64,000 nucleotides of DNA, from NCBI RefSeq assembly GCF_000308855.1, contig NZ_BAGM01000052.1, forward strand, positions 38,041 through 102,040. Direction: 5' to 3'. Below the pieces are notes generated by a model. It was not told the origin of the DNA. It saw only the letters and a program-made list of their open reading frames with translations, and searched no databases. How positions within the stretch are numbered: position 1 is the first letter of the stretch; each line of letters starts with the position of its first letter. The DNA comes from Nocardia veterana NBRC 100344. Lineage in GTDB: Bacteria > Actinomycetota > Actinomycetes > Mycobacteriales > Mycobacteriaceae. Positions 26,633 through 36,419 of this stretch are shown in pieces. The position numbers and the translations under genes were made by a program.

Positions 26633-27819
26633 GTAACAGCGAACAGGAGCGAAACGACATGAGCCGGCCTGAGGATGGCGGCGGCAACGCAGGGGACAAG
26701 GACGTGAACCTGAACCCCACCGAGGAACAGCTCGACGCGATGTCGAAAGAGGAGCTGGTCGAACTCGGCACCGCGCGCGACGGGGTCGACGTCGTCTATC
26801 GCGCTCCGCGCTGGCCGGTTCCGGGCACCCGCGCGGAGAAGCGTGCCGAGCGTCAGGTGACGTTGTGGTTCGCCATCTCCGGACTGGCGGCCGCCGCGCT
26901 GATCGGGGTCTTCCTGTTCTGGCCGTGGGAGTACAAGGGCCGCCACGAGGACGGCAACGGCCTCTACTCGCTGGCCACCCCGCTCTACGGCCTGCTGCTG
27001 GGTATCGCGGTGCTGGCGATCGGCGTCGCCGCGGTCCTGATCCGCAAGAAGTTCGTCCCGAACGAAATCTCCATCCAGACCCGCCACGACGGCCCCTCCG
27101 ACGAGGTGGACCGGCGCACGCTGGGCGCGCAGCTGTCGGACGCGCTGGAGACCTCGACCCTGGGTCGCCGCAAGATGATCACCCGTACCGCCGGACTGGG
27201 CGTGGGTGTGCTGGGTATCGGCGCACTGTTCCTGTTCGTCGGCGGCATGATCAAGAACCCGTGGGCCAAGGGCGACAAGTCCCCGCTGTGGGTGTCGGGC
27301 TGGACCCCGGACTACCCGGGCCAGACCATCTACCTGCGCAAGGACACCGGTCGGCCCGAGGACATCGTGCTGGTGCGTCCCGAGGACCTCGACGCCGGCG
27401 CCATGGAGACCGTGTTCCCCTGGAAAGAGGAATGGCGCGGCAAGAAGGAGGAGGAGCTCCAGTCGCTGCGCGGCATTCGCAACGCGGTCATGTTGATCCG
27501 TCTGCGCACCGAGGACGCGCAGAAAGCGATCAAGCGCAAGGGCCAGGAGAGCTTCAACTTCGGCGACTACTTCGCCTACTCGAAGATCTGCACCCACCTG
27601 GGCTGCCCGACCTCGCTGTTCGAGCAGCAGACCAACCGCATCCTGTGCCCGTGCCATCAGTCGCAGTTCTCGGCCACCGAGTGGGGTAAGCCGGTCTTCG
27701 GTCCCGCCGCCCGCGCGCTGCCGCAGCTGCCGATCACCGTCAACACCGACGGCTTCCTGGTCGCCAACGGCGACTTCATCGAGCCGCTCGGACCGGCCTT
27801 CTGGGAGCGTCGTTCATGA
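26629..27819 (+). CDS. qcrA: Rieske iron-sulfur subunit of the bcc complex
   Basis: A 396-residue actinobacterial Rieske protein with three N-terminal membrane helices (around residues 80-100, 118-140 and 185-205). The cluster ligands are CTHLGC near 320 and CPCH near 340. ATG 26629 overlaps the qcrC stop; MSRPED at 26659 is a possible later start. The protein ends by overlapping qcrB by four bases. Confidence 0.96.
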   Translation: MSNSEQERNDMSRPEDGGGNAGDKDVNLNPTEEQLDAMSKEELVELGTARDGVDVVYRAPRWPVPGTRAEKRAERQVTLWFAISGLAAAALIGVFLFWPWEYKGRHEDGNGLYSLATPLYGLLLGIAVLAIGVAAVLIRKKFVPNEISIQTRHDGPSDEVDRRTLGAQLSDALETSTLGRRKMITRTAGLGVGVLGIGALFLFVGGMIKNPWAKGDKSPLWVSGWTPDYPGQTIYLRKDTGRPEDIVLVRPEDLDAGAMETVFPWKEEWRGKKEEELQSLRGIRNAVMLIRLRTEDAQKAIKRKGQESFNFGDYFAYSKICTHLGCPTSLFEQQTNRILCPCHQSQFSATEWGKPVFGPAARALPQLPITVNTDGFLVANGDFIEPLGPAFWERRS

Positions 27820-29444
27820 GCCCAAGCAAAGTGGTCGCTCAGGCCAACGAGATGGACGAGCGGTATCGTGCCGCGGCGTTCGTGAAGCGGTCGATCAACA
27901 AGGTCTTCCCGACCCATTGGTCGTTCCTGCTGGGTGAGATCGCGCTGTACGCGTTCATCATCCTGCTGCTGTCGGGTGTGTACCTGACGCTGTTCTTCGA
28001 TCCGTCGATGACCGAGGTCGTCTACCACGGGTCCTACCAGCCGCTGCGTGGCGTGACCATGTCGCGTGCCTACGAATCGGCGCTGCAGATCTCCTTCGAG
28101 GTCCGCGGTGGTCTGTTCGTCCGGCAGGTGCACCACTGGGCCGCGCTGCTGTTCGCGTGCTCGATCATCATCCACCTGTTCCGCATCTTCTTCACCGGCG
28201 CGTTCCGCAAGCCGCGTGAGGCGAACTGGGTGATCGGCTCGCTGCTGCTGATCCTGGCGATGTTCGAGGGCTTCTTCGGATACTCGCTGCCCGACGACCT
28301 GCTCTCGGGTACCGGTCTGCGGGCCGCCTTCGGCGGTATCACGATGGGTATTCCGCTGGTCGGTACCTGGATGCACTGGCTGATCTTCGGCGGTGACTTC
28401 CCGGGCACGATCATCATCCCGCGCCTGTACGTCGCCCACATCCTGCTCTTCCCGGGCATCATGCTGGCGTTGATCGCGGCGCACGTGGCGATCGTCTGGT
28501 ACCAGAAGCACACCCAGTTCCCCGGACCCGGCCGCACCGAGAACAACGTGGTCGGTGCCCGCATCGTGCCGGTGTTCGCCGCCGACCAGGGTGCGTTCTT
28601 CATGTTCACCCTCGGCGTGGTCGCCGTCATGGGTGGTGTGCTGCAGATCAACCCGATCTGGAACCTGGGTCCCTACAACCCGTCTCAGGTCTCCGCGGGT
28701 TCGCAGCCGGACTTCTACATGATGTGGACCGACGGTATGGCCCGTCTGATGCCGCCGTGGGAGCTGTATCTGGGCCGCTACACAGTGCCGGCGCCGTTCT
28801 GGGTCGCGCTCGTCATGGGCCTGGTGTTCGTGGTGCTGATCGCCTACCCGTGGATCGAGAAGAAGCTGACCGGCGACACGGTGCACCACAACATCCTGCA
28901 GCGGCCGCGCGACGTGCCGGTGCGGACGGCCATCGGTGCCATGGCCATCGCGTTCTACCTGGTGCTGACCTTGGCGTGTGTCAACGACATCATCGCGCTG
29001 AAGTTCGACGTATCGCTGAACGCGACCACCTGGTTCTTCCGGATCGCACTGCTGCTGGCGCCGCCGATCGCCTACTTCCTGGCGTACCGGATGTGCCTGG
29101 GTCTGCAGCGCGCCGACCGTCAGGTGCTCGAGCACGGCATCGAGACCGGTGTGATCAAGCGACTGCCGCACGGTGAGTACATCGAGGTGCACCAGCCGCT
29201 GGGCCCGGTCGACGACCACGGCCACCCGATCCCGCTGGAGTACCAGGGTGCGCCGGTGCCGAAGAAGATGAACAAGCTCGGCTGGGCGGGCAAGCCCGGT
29301 TCCGGTTCGTTCCTGCGGGCCGACCCGGCCGCCGAGGCCGATGCCCTCGTCGCCGCCGAGCACGAGGCCGAGCACAAGCAGCTCCAGGTCCTGGCGGCCT
29401 ACCAGGAGCAGAGCAGCGGCGGTGGCGGCAAGCACAGCCACTGA
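27816..29444 (+). CDS. qcrB: Cytochrome b subunit of the bcc complex
   Basis: The 542-residue quinol-oxidising subunit with eight or more membrane helices and two b hemes; the paired His residues lie in [20 protein letters not shown] and in [21 protein letters not shown]. The Qo motif is PDFYMMW, the actinobacterial form of PEWY. The long charged C-terminal tail (about 470-542) is also typical. QcrB is the target of Q203-type inhibitors in mycobacteria. A terminator follows. Confidence 0.97.
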   Translation: MSPSKVVAQANEMDERYRAAAFVKRSINKVFPTHWSFLLGEIALYAFIILLLSGVYLTLFFDPSMTEVVYHGSYQPLRGVTMSRAYESALQISFEVRGGLFVRQVHHWAALLFACSIIIHLFRIFFTGAFRKPREANWVIGSLLLILAMFEGFFGYSLPDDLLSGTGLRAAFGGITMGIPLVGTWMHWLIFGGDFPGTIIIPRLYVAHILLFPGIMLALIAAHVAIVWYQKHTQFPGPGRTENNVVGARIVPVFAADQGAFFMFTLGVVAVMGGVLQINPIWNLGPYNPSQVSAGSQPDFYMMWTDGMARLMPPWELYLGRYTVPAPFWVALVMGLVFVVLIAYPWIEKKLTGDTVHHNILQRPRDVPVRTAIGAMAIAFYLVLTLACVNDIIALKFDVSLNATTWFFRIALLLAPPIAYFLAYRMCLGLQRADRQVLEHGIETGVIKRLPHGEYIEVHQPLGPVDDHGHPIPLEYQGAPVPKKMNKLGWAGKPGSGSFLRADPAAEADALVAAEHEAEHKQLQVLAAYQEQSSGGGGKHSH

Positions 29445-29457
29445 TCCGTTCGTCGCA

Positions 29458-29491
29458 CGAGGCCCCGAGTCGATTCCGGCTCGGGGCCTCG
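29458..29491 (+). terminator. Terminator hairpin after qcrB
   Basis: CGAGGCCCCGAG (29458-29469) is perfectly complementary to CTCGGGGCCTCG (29480-29491), loop 10 bases, starting 13 bases after the qcrB stop. There is no T tract, as often in actinobacteria. Confidence 0.75.
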
Positions 29492-29539
29492 TCGCGTCTC
29501 GACCGCCGCGGCGGCTGCCGGTTCGTCGGGGGCGCGCAA

Positions 29540-29551
29540 TAGACTCGCGCC
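29540..29551 (+). promoter_or_regulatory. Probable leaderless promoter (TAGACT -10)
   Basis: TAGACT at 29540-29545 is followed by six bases and then the ATG at 29552, with no ribosome-binding sequence. The same TAGACT-N6-ATG arrangement precedes pimB at 35180-35191. Confidence 0.55.
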
Positions 29552-29827
29552 ATGATTACCGCGATCGTGTTGATCCACGCCGAGGCCGCCCGCATCCCGG
29601 AAACCGCGCAGGCGCTGGCCGATCTCGACGGCGTCGCCGAGGTGTATTCCTGCGCCGGGGACGTCGATCTGATCGCGGTGGTGCGGGTGCGCGACCACGA
29701 GCAGATCGCGGAGGTGGTCACCGGGCGGGTGAACAAGACGGCGGGCGTGCTGCGCACCACGACCCATATCGCCTTCAAGTCGTATTCGAGTGCGGAGGTG
29801 GAGGCGGGGTTCTCGCTCGGCGAATGA
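29552..29827 (+). CDS. Stand-alone Lrp/AsnC ligand-binding (RAM) domain protein
   Basis: A 91-residue protein that is only the effector-binding half of an Lrp/AsnC regulator: IPETAQALADLDGVAEVYSCAGDVDLIAVVRV and the RTTTHIAFKSYS ending are typical. No helix-turn-helix is present and none precedes it in frame, so it may bind amino acids without DNA or modify a partner. It is a single gene between the qcrB terminator and the convergent exonuclease gene. Confidence 0.85.
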   Translation: MITAIVLIHAEAARIPETAQALADLDGVAEVYSCAGDVDLIAVVRVRDHEQIAEVVTGRVNKTAGVLRTTTHIAFKSYSSAEVEAGFSLGE

Positions 29828-29846
29828 GCGGGCGCGACCACGCGGC

Positions 29847-31802
29847 CTAGGTGCCGGTGCGGGCGAGATATTCGCCTGCGGCCGATTCGGCGCGGGCAGC
29901 GGATTCGGCCCGCTCGAGCCATCCCAGCCAGGGCCCGGCGCCCAGCCGTGGTTCCCGATAGCCCTCGCTGGTGCGCACGATGCGGGTGCCGGGCTGGTCG
30001 AGCCAGCGGGCGATGAGTGCGGTCTCCTCGGGCGAGGCGCCCCGCAGCGGGGGATGGCGGGGGTCGTCGAGGCCGTCGCCGATGCCGGGCAGTGGAGCGG
30101 CCGGGGCGTCGGCGACGGTGTGCAGCGTCGCGGGCAGGACGGTCTCCGCGGCGGCGACCAGGCTCTCGACCACCGGCATCGGAGCGACGCCGCGGGCGGC
30201 GGTCCCGGCCGCGGCCAGGCGGCCGTAACGGATCACCGTGAATTCCCAGCCGCCGTTGCCGTCGGGACGGGCGGCGATCAGTTCGGCGATCCGCGCGAGC
30301 GCGGCCAATCGCTGGGTGCGGCGTAGGACGCGCACCAGCGCGCAGGTGCGGTCCCGCAGGCGCGCCGCCGCTTCGAAATGTTCGGCCGCGACGTACTCGT
30401 CGATCCGGGCGGCAATGGCTCGCAACGGGGCGTCGTCGCGGCCGATGAACAGTTCCCGCACCGCCCGCGGTGCGATCGCGTAGTCGGCGGCCGTCGCGCG
30501 CGGCCCGAACGTCGCGGCCGGGCAGCAGCCGACGGCGGCGGGTGGGCAGTCGGCGCCGTGTGCGCCGCCGCGCGGGATGCGGGTGGTGCAGGTGCGCAGT
30601 CCGCTGTACTCGGCCAGCGTCTCACCGACCTCGGTGGCCTCGGTGCGAGAACCGAAGGGGCCCAGGGCATAGGCGGTCGGCGTGCGGCTCACCGCGAACC
30701 GGGGGAACGCCTCGTCGGTCAAGGTCAGCCACCATGCGCGTTTCGGGAATTTGGAGCGTCGGTTGTACGGCGGGGTGTGCGCGACCAGGAGCCGCAGCTC
30801 CCGCACCCCCGCCTCGAGGGCGTGCGCACACCGCACGTGATCCACCCGCTGCGCGAGCATGACCATTTCCCGCATCCGGGTGCGGGTTTCGGACCCGGTG
30901 AAGTAATTGCGTACTCGGCGGCGCAGATTCACCGCCGTTCCGATGTAGAGCACCTCGTCGGAGGGGCCGCGGAACAGGTAGACCCCCGGGGTGGCCGGCA
31001 GATCCGCGGCCAGGACGCGTTTGGCGCGCTGTCGCCGGGTGACCTCGGGGAGATAGTCGATGAGCTCGGGCAGGGTCTGCACGCCGAGATTGCCCACCCG
31101 CTCGAACAGCGCGTGCATGACGTCGACGGTGGCGCGAGCATCGTCGAGGGCGCGGTGGATGGGCCGGGTCGAGGCACCGAGCAGCTGCGCCAGCGCCGAG
31201 AGGCGGACGGTCGGCGCCTCCTCCCGGTCGAGGATGCGGCGGGCCAGCTGGACCGTGCACAGCACCTGGAAGGCGGGCCATTCGGCGCCGCAGCGCTGTG
31301 CGGCCGCCCGCAGGAAGGACATGTCGAAGCGGGCGTTGTGGGCGACGAGCACTGCGCCGGAAGCGAATTCGAGGAATCCGGGCAGTACCGACTCGATCCG
31401 TGGCGCCTGTCGCACCATAGCCGTGGTGATGCCGGTGACTTGCACGATCTGCGGCGGAATCGCGCAGCCCGGATCCACGAGGGTGGCGAATTCCCCCAGG
31501 ACCTCGCCGCCGCGCACCTTCACCGCGCCGATTTCGGTGATCGCGTCTCCCTCGGGTCGCGTGCCGGTGGTCTCGAGGTCGACCACGACGAAGGTGACCT
31601 CGCACAGTGCCGGCTCGGGTTCGTCGCCGCCGTGACCGGGGATTTCGAGGGCCAGCTGGGCCGGTCGCGGAGCGGGGGTTGCCACGGCGAGCAGCGTAGG
31701 CGCAGGGTCCGACACGAACGGTCGCCGAAGCCGCGCAGCGACGAGGTTTGCGATGTGCGCGGTTCGGATTGCGCGAATATGCGGAAATGTGACCAGGCCC
31801 AC
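29847..31802 (-). CDS. DEDD exonuclease-UvrC-like GIY-YIG fusion protein
   Basis: A 651-residue protein combining two nuclease modules. The DnaQ-type 3'-5' exonuclease occupies about 65-240: VVVDLETTG (exo I), [11 protein letters not shown] (exo II) and [13 protein letters not shown] (exo III, DEDDh). A GIY-YIG endonuclease like the UvrC N-terminus follows ([29 protein letters not shown], about 270-350), then a UvrB-contact-like segment [17 protein letters not shown]. It is probably a DNA-repair nuclease. I recall Rv2191 of M. tuberculosis as the counterpart. The GTG at 31802 gives the length; a GTG near 31715 (VSDPAPT) is a plausible later start. Confidence 0.9.
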
Positions 31803-32147
31803 AGTAATTCGGTTCAGCTATTGATCATGGTGGGTACGGCGGCGCGGTGCGGTCGCGACCGTCGGCTGGGTTCGATCCAGGGGTGGGTGCTGTAAACCTG
31901 CGGACTGTTCGGTTGGTTTTTGGTAGATCGAATCCGGGCTACGTGCGCTTTCGGGGGTCTGCCGGTCGGTCCGAGGTGGGGCGGCGCGCCCGATGGCGGG
32001 TGTCGGGATACCGCCGGGATCGCAACCGAACCGCCCCATCGTTATCGATTCGTGATTGCTGTGAGTTATCTCGCAGGCCATCGACCGGGGCTTCTTACCT
32101 GATCTCGTTTCGGATCGGCTGGGCTTTACAACGCACCGTTATGTCCT
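31803..32147. other. Long intergenic region upstream of first NlpC/P60 gene
   Basis: About 345 bases between the divergent exonuclease and NlpC genes before the conserved promoter motif. It is less GC-rich than its surroundings in places (GTTATCGATTCGTGATTGCTGTGAGTTATC region near 32040-32075, with two GTTATC copies). No reading frame with coding character and no recognised riboswitch were found. It probably holds the two divergent promoters. Confidence 0.4.
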
Positions 32148-32171
32148 CGTAACCTTTTCGAGACCTCACGG
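32148..32171 (+). promoter_or_regulatory. GTAACC-type motif upstream of first NlpC/P60 gene (candidate MtrA site)
   Basis: CGTAACCTTTTCGAGACCT, 78 bases before the ATG at 32226, recurs with one difference upstream of the next gene (32931-32949). A GTTAT element precedes it at 32139. GTAAC half-sites upstream of cell-wall hydrolase genes are the known signature of the response regulator MtrA in actinobacteria, so MtrA control is the best guess. A leader hairpin (GACGC...GCGTC, 32177-32199) follows. Confidence 0.5.
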
Positions 32172-32225
32172 AGTCCGACGCACCACCGGGTGCGGCGTCG
32201 TGGGGCAGATGAGGAGTACCGCATC

Positions 32226-32819
32226 ATGGCGATCAAGCGACAGGTTCAGGGGCTGCCTCGCACCGCCCGCAGGGCCGTTGCGGCCGGAGCCGTTGGCGCA
32301 GCCACCCTCAGCGCTCTGTTGCTCCCGGCGACCACCGCCGCCGCCGCGCCGGTCACCGTACCCGGCGTCGGCACCTTCGACGTTCCCGACCAGGTCCTCG
32401 GCGCTATTCCGCCGGGTGCTGTTCCGCCGGGCGTGCAGATTCCGGGCATCGGCCCGGCGCCGTTCGCGCCGCAGCAGACCGTCGGCCGGCGTGCGGCCGA
32501 CGCGGCCCTGTCCAAGGTCGGTGCTCCCTACTCCTACGGCGCCGCCGGTCCGGACGCCTTCGACTGCTCGGGCCTGGTGAAGTGGTCCTACGAGCAGGCC
32601 GGCCGGGAACTTCCCCGTACCAGCTACGAGCAGCTCGACGCGGGCACCCCGGTGTCGCTGGACGCGCTGGAGCCCGGCGATGTGGTGTCGTTCTACGGCG
32701 GCAGCCACTCCGCCCTGTACGTGGGTGACGGCAATGTGGTGCACGCTTCCACCGCCGGTGAGCCGGTGAAGGTCGCCCCGATCTCCTCGATGCCGGTGGC
32801 GGGCGCTCGCCGCTACTGA
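32226..32819 (+). CDS. Secreted NlpC/P60 peptidoglycan hydrolase (small)
   Basis: A 197-residue secreted endopeptidase-like protein. A Sec signal peptide spans about 1-41 (Ala/Leu-rich core, cleavage near TTAAAAPVTV). A Pro/Gly linker follows and then the NlpC/P60 domain (about 88-197) with the Cys in FDCSGLVKWSYEQ, His in SHSALYVG and a second His in VVHAST. It should cleave peptide stems in peptidoglycan. GAGGAG lies upstream of ATG 32226. It is paired with a longer NlpC/P60 gene 174 bases downstream that shares its promoter motif. Confidence 0.93.
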   Translation: MAIKRQVQGLPRTARRAVAAGAVGAATLSALLLPATTAAAAPVTVPGVGTFDVPDQVLGAIPPGAVPPGVQIPGIGPAPFAPQQTVGRRAADAALSKVGAPYSYGAAGPDAFDCSGLVKWSYEQAGRELPRTSYEQLDAGTPVSLDALEPGDVVSFYGGSHSALYVGDGNVVHASTAGEPVKVAPISSMPVAGARRY

Positions 32820-32827
32820 TCTGCTCG

Positions 32828-32872
32828 GCCCGGATCGGCGCATTCCGTACAGTTCGGACCGCCGATCCGGGC
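32828..32872 (+). terminator. Inverted repeat after first NlpC/P60 gene
   Basis: GCCCGGATCGGC (32828-32839) and GCCGATCCGGGC (32861-32872) are perfect 12-base complements with a 21-base loop, eight bases past the stop codon. There is no T tract. It probably terminates the first gene and separates it from the promoter motif of the second. Confidence 0.6.
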
Positions 32873-32930
32873 ATTCCGGGTATACGGCGTGATCGTTTCG
32901 TGGCCTGCTGGACATGGACGGTCGCCGTTC

Positions 32931-32955
32931 CGTAACCTTATCGAGACCTTCGTGG
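32931..32955 (+). promoter_or_regulatory. GTAACC-type motif upstream of second NlpC/P60 gene (candidate MtrA site)
   Basis: CGTAACCTTATCGAGACCT matches the motif at 32148 in 18 of 19 positions and lies 63 bases before the GTG at 32994. The conservation between two otherwise unrelated upstream regions implies a shared regulator or promoter. Confidence 0.5.
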
Positions 32956-32993
32956 TTTCCAGCTCGGGACGAGAGAACGGGGCACGGCAGGCC

Positions 32994-34091
32994 GTGACAG
33001 CGCACAAAGGTAACGCGCAGCGCAGCAACAGAACCAGGCGCCTGGTCGGCGGGTCACTCGCGGTGGGTGTGCTGGTATTCGGGGCGGGGACGGGTGGTCT
33101 GGCCGCCGCCGATCCGGCACCGGCCGGGCAGCCGGCCACGGCCGGCGACGCCGTGCAGCGTCTGATCGAGCTGTCCCACCAATCCGAGCAGTTGAATCAG
33201 CAGGCGCTGGCCGCACAGGGCGACCTGGAAGCCAAACAGGCCGCCGCCCGCGACGCCGACGCGAAACTCACCACGGCGACCCAGGCCGTCGATGCCGCCA
33301 AGGCCGAAGTGCGCAAATATCAACCGGCCGTGGACCGTACCGCCGTCGCCGCCTATCAGGGGGCCCGGACGAACCGCCTCTTCTCGGTGCTCGTCTCCGA
33401 TTCCCCGCAGCAGTTGCTGGATCAGATGTCGACTCTGGACGTGCTGTCCACCCAGACCGCCGACCAGCTGGCCCAGTTCTCGAAGGCCTCCGCCTCGGCC
33501 ACCGCCGCCGAAACCGCGGCCAAGACCGCCGCCGACTCAGCCCGGGCCGCCTCCCAGAAGGCCGATCAGGTGCGCGCGGATCTGGAACGCAAGCGCGCCG
33601 ATCTGCAGGGCGCGATGGCGCAGGTCATCCAGGCGTGGGGCGCGTTGTCGGCGGGGGAGAAGTCCACCCTGGCCGGATCGCTGTTCCCGCCCGGATTCGA
33701 CCGCGACACCCTGCTGCGCGGGCTGGTGCCGGGCAGCGGCACCAGCGCCCTCGCGGCCGGGCTCACCCGCGTCGGGGACCCCTATGTCTGGGGCGCGACC
33801 GGTCCCGATCAGTTCGATTGCTCGGGGTTGGTGCAATGGGCCTTCCACCACGTGGGAATCGATCTGCCGCGCACCAGCCAGGCTCAGGCCACCGTCGGTA
33901 CGCCGGTCTCCCGCGACGACCTGCAGCCCGGTGACGTGGTGTTCTTCTATTCCGATGCCTCCCACGTCGGCATCTACGCCGGAAACGGCATGATCCTGCA
34001 CGCGTCCACGTTCGGTGTGCCGGTCGCGGTGGCGCCGATGGGTAATACGCCTTTCCATTCCGCACGCCGATACTGGATCGGAATGCCGTAA
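32994..34091 (+). CDS. Secreted NlpC/P60 peptidoglycan hydrolase with coiled-coil domain
   Basis: A 365-residue secreted protein: signal peptide at about 1-44 (RRLVGGSLAVGVLVFGAGTGGLAAADPA), a long Ala/Gln/Lys-rich coiled coil (about 55-225), then the NlpC/P60 domain (about 250-365) with FDCSGLVQWAFHHVG, DASHVGIYAG and ILHAST. The coiled coil resembles the autoinhibitory or membrane-contact domain of RipA/RipC-type hydrolases. I recall Rv2190c as the syntenic counterpart. GTG 32994 (VTAHKGNAQRSN) is preferred because the signal peptide then has normal length; GTG 32952 is in frame too. Confidence 0.92.
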   Translation: MTAHKGNAQRSNRTRRLVGGSLAVGVLVFGAGTGGLAAADPAPAGQPATAGDAVQRLIELSHQSEQLNQQALAAQGDLEAKQAAARDADAKLTTATQAVDAAKAEVRKYQPAVDRTAVAAYQGARTNRLFSVLVSDSPQQLLDQMSTLDVLSTQTADQLAQFSKASASATAAETAAKTAADSARAASQKADQVRADLERKRADLQGAMAQVIQAWGALSAGEKSTLAGSLFPPGFDRDTLLRGLVPGSGTSALAAGLTRVGDPYVWGATGPDQFDCSGLVQWAFHHVGIDLPRTSQAQATVGTPVSRDDLQPGDVVFFYSDASHVGIYAGNGMILHASTFGVPVAVAPMGNTPFHSARRYWIGMP

Positions 34092-34144
34092 ACACTGCGA
34101 GAATCTGGCGGCGAGTAATCACACCGATGTGAGGATCGTGTCGA

Positions 34145-35149
34145 ATGAGCGCTTTGCTGCGGGTCCGGGACTGGCTGGCACATCGTCGACGGTTCGAATT
34201 CGTCGCCACCATCGCGATGGTCGTCGCGCTGACCGCGGCGGGCGGCGCGTTGCTGCTGTTACCGAAGTCCGGCCTGCCTACCGTTCCCGCCGCCACCAGC
34301 TCCGACTCCGCGCCGATGACCCACGCCGATCCGCAGGTCCCGGACCTGCGGCGGATCATGAGTTCGTACGGACCCGTTGTCGCCCAACAGGTTTCCGGTG
34401 ACGACGGGAAGCTGTCGGTGGTGCTCGGCCATCCGTATCAGCGTGGCGACGTCGACCAGTTGGCGCGCGAGGTCGGTCCGGCGGTGACGGCCGTCTCGGA
34501 GGTGTGGGGTACCGACTGGGCACACGAGGCGGTCGTCGCCGTCGCCTCCGGTCCGTCGGAGTTCGCGGCCCTGACCCACGCCACCGGCCCGGTCTCCAAC
34601 GAGGTCGCGGCCGCCTCGGTCGCGGACCCGTTCGTTCCCGGCGCTCGGCCCACCGGCCAGCGCATCGTCTTCGCCGCCGATGCCGGCCGCCGCCTGGGAC
34701 CGGACGGGCTGCGCGAGACGCTGCGACACGAGCTCACCCACGTCGCGGCGCGGGCGCAGACCGTCGACGGTTCGCCGCAGTGGGTGCTGGAGGGATTCGC
34801 CGAATACTGCGGCCGTCGGGGCGGGCAGCAGCGGTTCGCGCAGGTCGCGCCGACCGTGACCACCCGCGCGCGGGCCGGCGACCTGCCCGCCGATCTGCCC
34901 GCCGACGCCGCATTCGTGCCCTCCGCCGACACCAGCGCCGCTCTGGCCTACGAACAGGCCTGGTCGGCCAACGCCTTCGTCGCCGACCGGTTCGGGGAGC
35001 CGAAGCTCGTGGCGCTCTACCGGCGGCTGGCCAGCGGGCCACAGGATCGCGCGGCGCTGGACCACGGCCTGCGCGAGATCCTCGGCATCGATCACGACGC
35101 GTTCGTCGCGGCCTGGCGCGAGTGGATCAAGGCGCGAGTGGCGGCCTAG
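34145..35149 (+). CDS. Membrane-anchored metallopeptidase-like protein (peptidase MA type)
   Basis: A 334-residue protein with one N-terminal membrane helix (about 19-40, FEFVATIAMVVALTAAGGALLLL) and an extracytoplasmic body. LRHELTHVA near residue 195 is an HExxH zinc site, and WVLEGFAEYC about 20 residues later supplies the Glu of a gluzincin. The substrate is unknown. It follows the NlpC/P60 gene by 53 bases and precedes pimB, so an envelope role is likely but not proved. Confidence 0.8.
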   Translation: MSALLRVRDWLAHRRRFEFVATIAMVVALTAAGGALLLLPKSGLPTVPAATSSDSAPMTHADPQVPDLRRIMSSYGPVVAQQVSGDDGKLSVVLGHPYQRGDVDQLAREVGPAVTAVSEVWGTDWAHEAVVAVASGPSEFAALTHATGPVSNEVAAASVADPFVPGARPTGQRIVFAADAGRRLGPDGLRETLRHELTHVAARAQTVDGSPQWVLEGFAEYCGRRGGQQRFAQVAPTVTTRARAGDLPADLPADAAFVPSADTSAALAYEQAWSANAFVADRFGEPKLVALYRRLASGPQDRAALDHGLREILGIDHDAFVAAWREWIKARVAA

Positions 35150-35179
35150 GCCCGGCCCGGCCGGGACCGGGCGCACCCA

Positions 35180-35191
35180 TAGACTCGGCCC
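35180..35191 (+). promoter_or_regulatory. Probable leaderless promoter (TAGACT -10) of pimB
   Basis: TAGACT at 35180-35185, six bases, then ATG 35192; no ribosome-binding sequence lies between. The spacing is identical to that before the gene at 29552. Confidence 0.55.
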
Positions 35192-36355
35192 ATGGCCCGC
35201 ACGCTGTTGATCACCAACGACTTTCCGCCGCGCCCGGGCGGGATCCAGTCGTATGTCCATTCGCTCGCCGTGCGGATGCCGTCGGAGGATCTCGTCGTCT
35301 ACGCGCCGCGCTGGCGCGGTGATTCCCACCTGCGTTTCGACGCCGAACAGCCGTTCCGGGTGGTCCGGCATCCGACCACGCTGATGCTGCCGACCCCGCT
35401 GGTTGTGCGCCGGGCGGCGAAACTGCTGCGCGAGCATCGGTGCGACACCGTATGGTTCGGTGCCGCGGCGCCGCTGGCGTTGATGTCGCCCGCGCTGCGG
35501 CGCGCCGGTGCGGATCGCATCCTGGCCAGTACGCACGGTCACGAGGTGGGATGGTCGATGCTGCCGGCCGCCCGGCAGGTGCTGCGGGTGATCGGCGATC
35601 ACACCGATGTCGTCACCTACGTCAGCAAATACACCCGGCGGCGGTTCGCGGCGGCCTTCGGGGCGCAGGCCGCGCTGGAATATCTGCCCCCGGGCGTCGA
35701 CAGTTCGATCTTCCGTCCGGACCCGGCGGCGCGAGCCGAATTGCGCGCCCGCTACGGCCTCGGTGAGCGTCCGACCGTGCTGTGTCTGTCGCGGCTGGTC
35801 CCGCGCAAGGGACAGGACATGCTGATCCTCGCGATGCGGGAAATCCGTCGCCGGGTCGACGGCGCGGTCCTGGTGATCGCCGGCGGCGGGCCGTACGAGG
35901 ACAAGCTGCGCGGTTTGGTGCGGGCACTGGACCTCGACGGCGATGTGGTCTTCACCGGGCGGGTCCCCGCGGCCGAACTGGCCGCCCACCACACCATCGC
36001 CGACGTCTTCGCGATGCCCTCGCGCACCCGGGGCGCGGGGCTGGACGTGGAGGGTCTGGGCATCGTCTACCTGGAAGCCTCGGCGACCGGAGTGCCGGTG
36101 GTCGCCGGAAATTCCGGTGGAGCACCGGAAACGGTTCTCGAGGGGCGCACCGGCACCGTGGTGGACGGTCGCAGCGAGAGTGCGATCGCGGCGGCGGTCG
36201 CCGACATCCTCGGTGACCCCGACCGAGCGGCCCGGATGGGTGCCGCCGGGCGGGAATGGGTGGCCGATCAGTGGCGCTGGGACGTGCTCGGCGCCCGGCT
36301 GCGTACTCTGCTCGATCCGGCGGTGCGGTCGGGGGCGGGCGGCGCCGGGAACTAG
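35192..36355 (+). CDS. pimB: Phosphatidylinositol monomannoside mannosyltransferase PimB'
   Basis: A GT4 glycosyltransferase that adds the second mannose to PIM1 using GDP-mannose, an early step to lipomannan and lipoarabinomannan. The 387-residue protein opens LLITNDFPPRPGGIQSYVHSL, with the Gly-rich donor loop, and contains LCLSRLVPRKGQDMLI, VFTGRVPAAELAAHH, GLGIVYLEASATGVPVVAGNSGG. This is the arrangement and sequence I know from Rv2188c. In M. tuberculosis fadD15 follows; here a SRPBCC-like gene follows directly. Confidence 0.93.
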   Translation: MARTLLITNDFPPRPGGIQSYVHSLAVRMPSEDLVVYAPRWRGDSHLRFDAEQPFRVVRHPTTLMLPTPLVVRRAAKLLREHRCDTVWFGAAAPLALMSPALRRAGADRILASTHGHEVGWSMLPAARQVLRVIGDHTDVVTYVSKYTRRRFAAAFGAQAALEYLPPGVDSSIFRPDPAARAELRARYGLGERPTVLCLSRLVPRKGQDMLILAMREIRRRVDGAVLVIAGGGPYEDKLRGLVRALDLDGDVVFTGRVPAAELAAHHTIADVFAMPSRTRGAGLDVEGLGIVYLEASATGVPVVAGNSGGAPETVLEGRTGTVVDGRSESAIAAAVADILGDPDRAARMGAAGREWVADQWRWDVLGARLRTLLDPAVRSGAGGAGN

Positions 36356-36405
36356 GTGGTGCCGATCGGAGCCCGGGTCGTTACCGTGTCGGCGCTGTGA
36401 CCCAG

Positions 36406-36411
36406 TAGGCT
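36406..36411 (+). promoter_or_regulatory. -10 element upstream of leaderless micro-ORF
   Basis: TAGGCT at 36406-36411 stands 14 bases before the ATG of the 9-codon frame at 36420, compatible with transcription starting at that ATG. Confidence 0.4.
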
Positions 36412-36419
36412 CGGCTCCC

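Noticed and set aside
31803..32225. Possible c-di-AMP (ydaO) riboswitch upstream of the NlpC/P60 gene
   Set aside because: Such riboswitches often precede cell-wall hydrolase genes in actinobacteria, but the conserved core I remember (the GUCAGCUAACCCGGUAGG-type segment) is not found here. A promoter motif shared with the next gene explains the region better.
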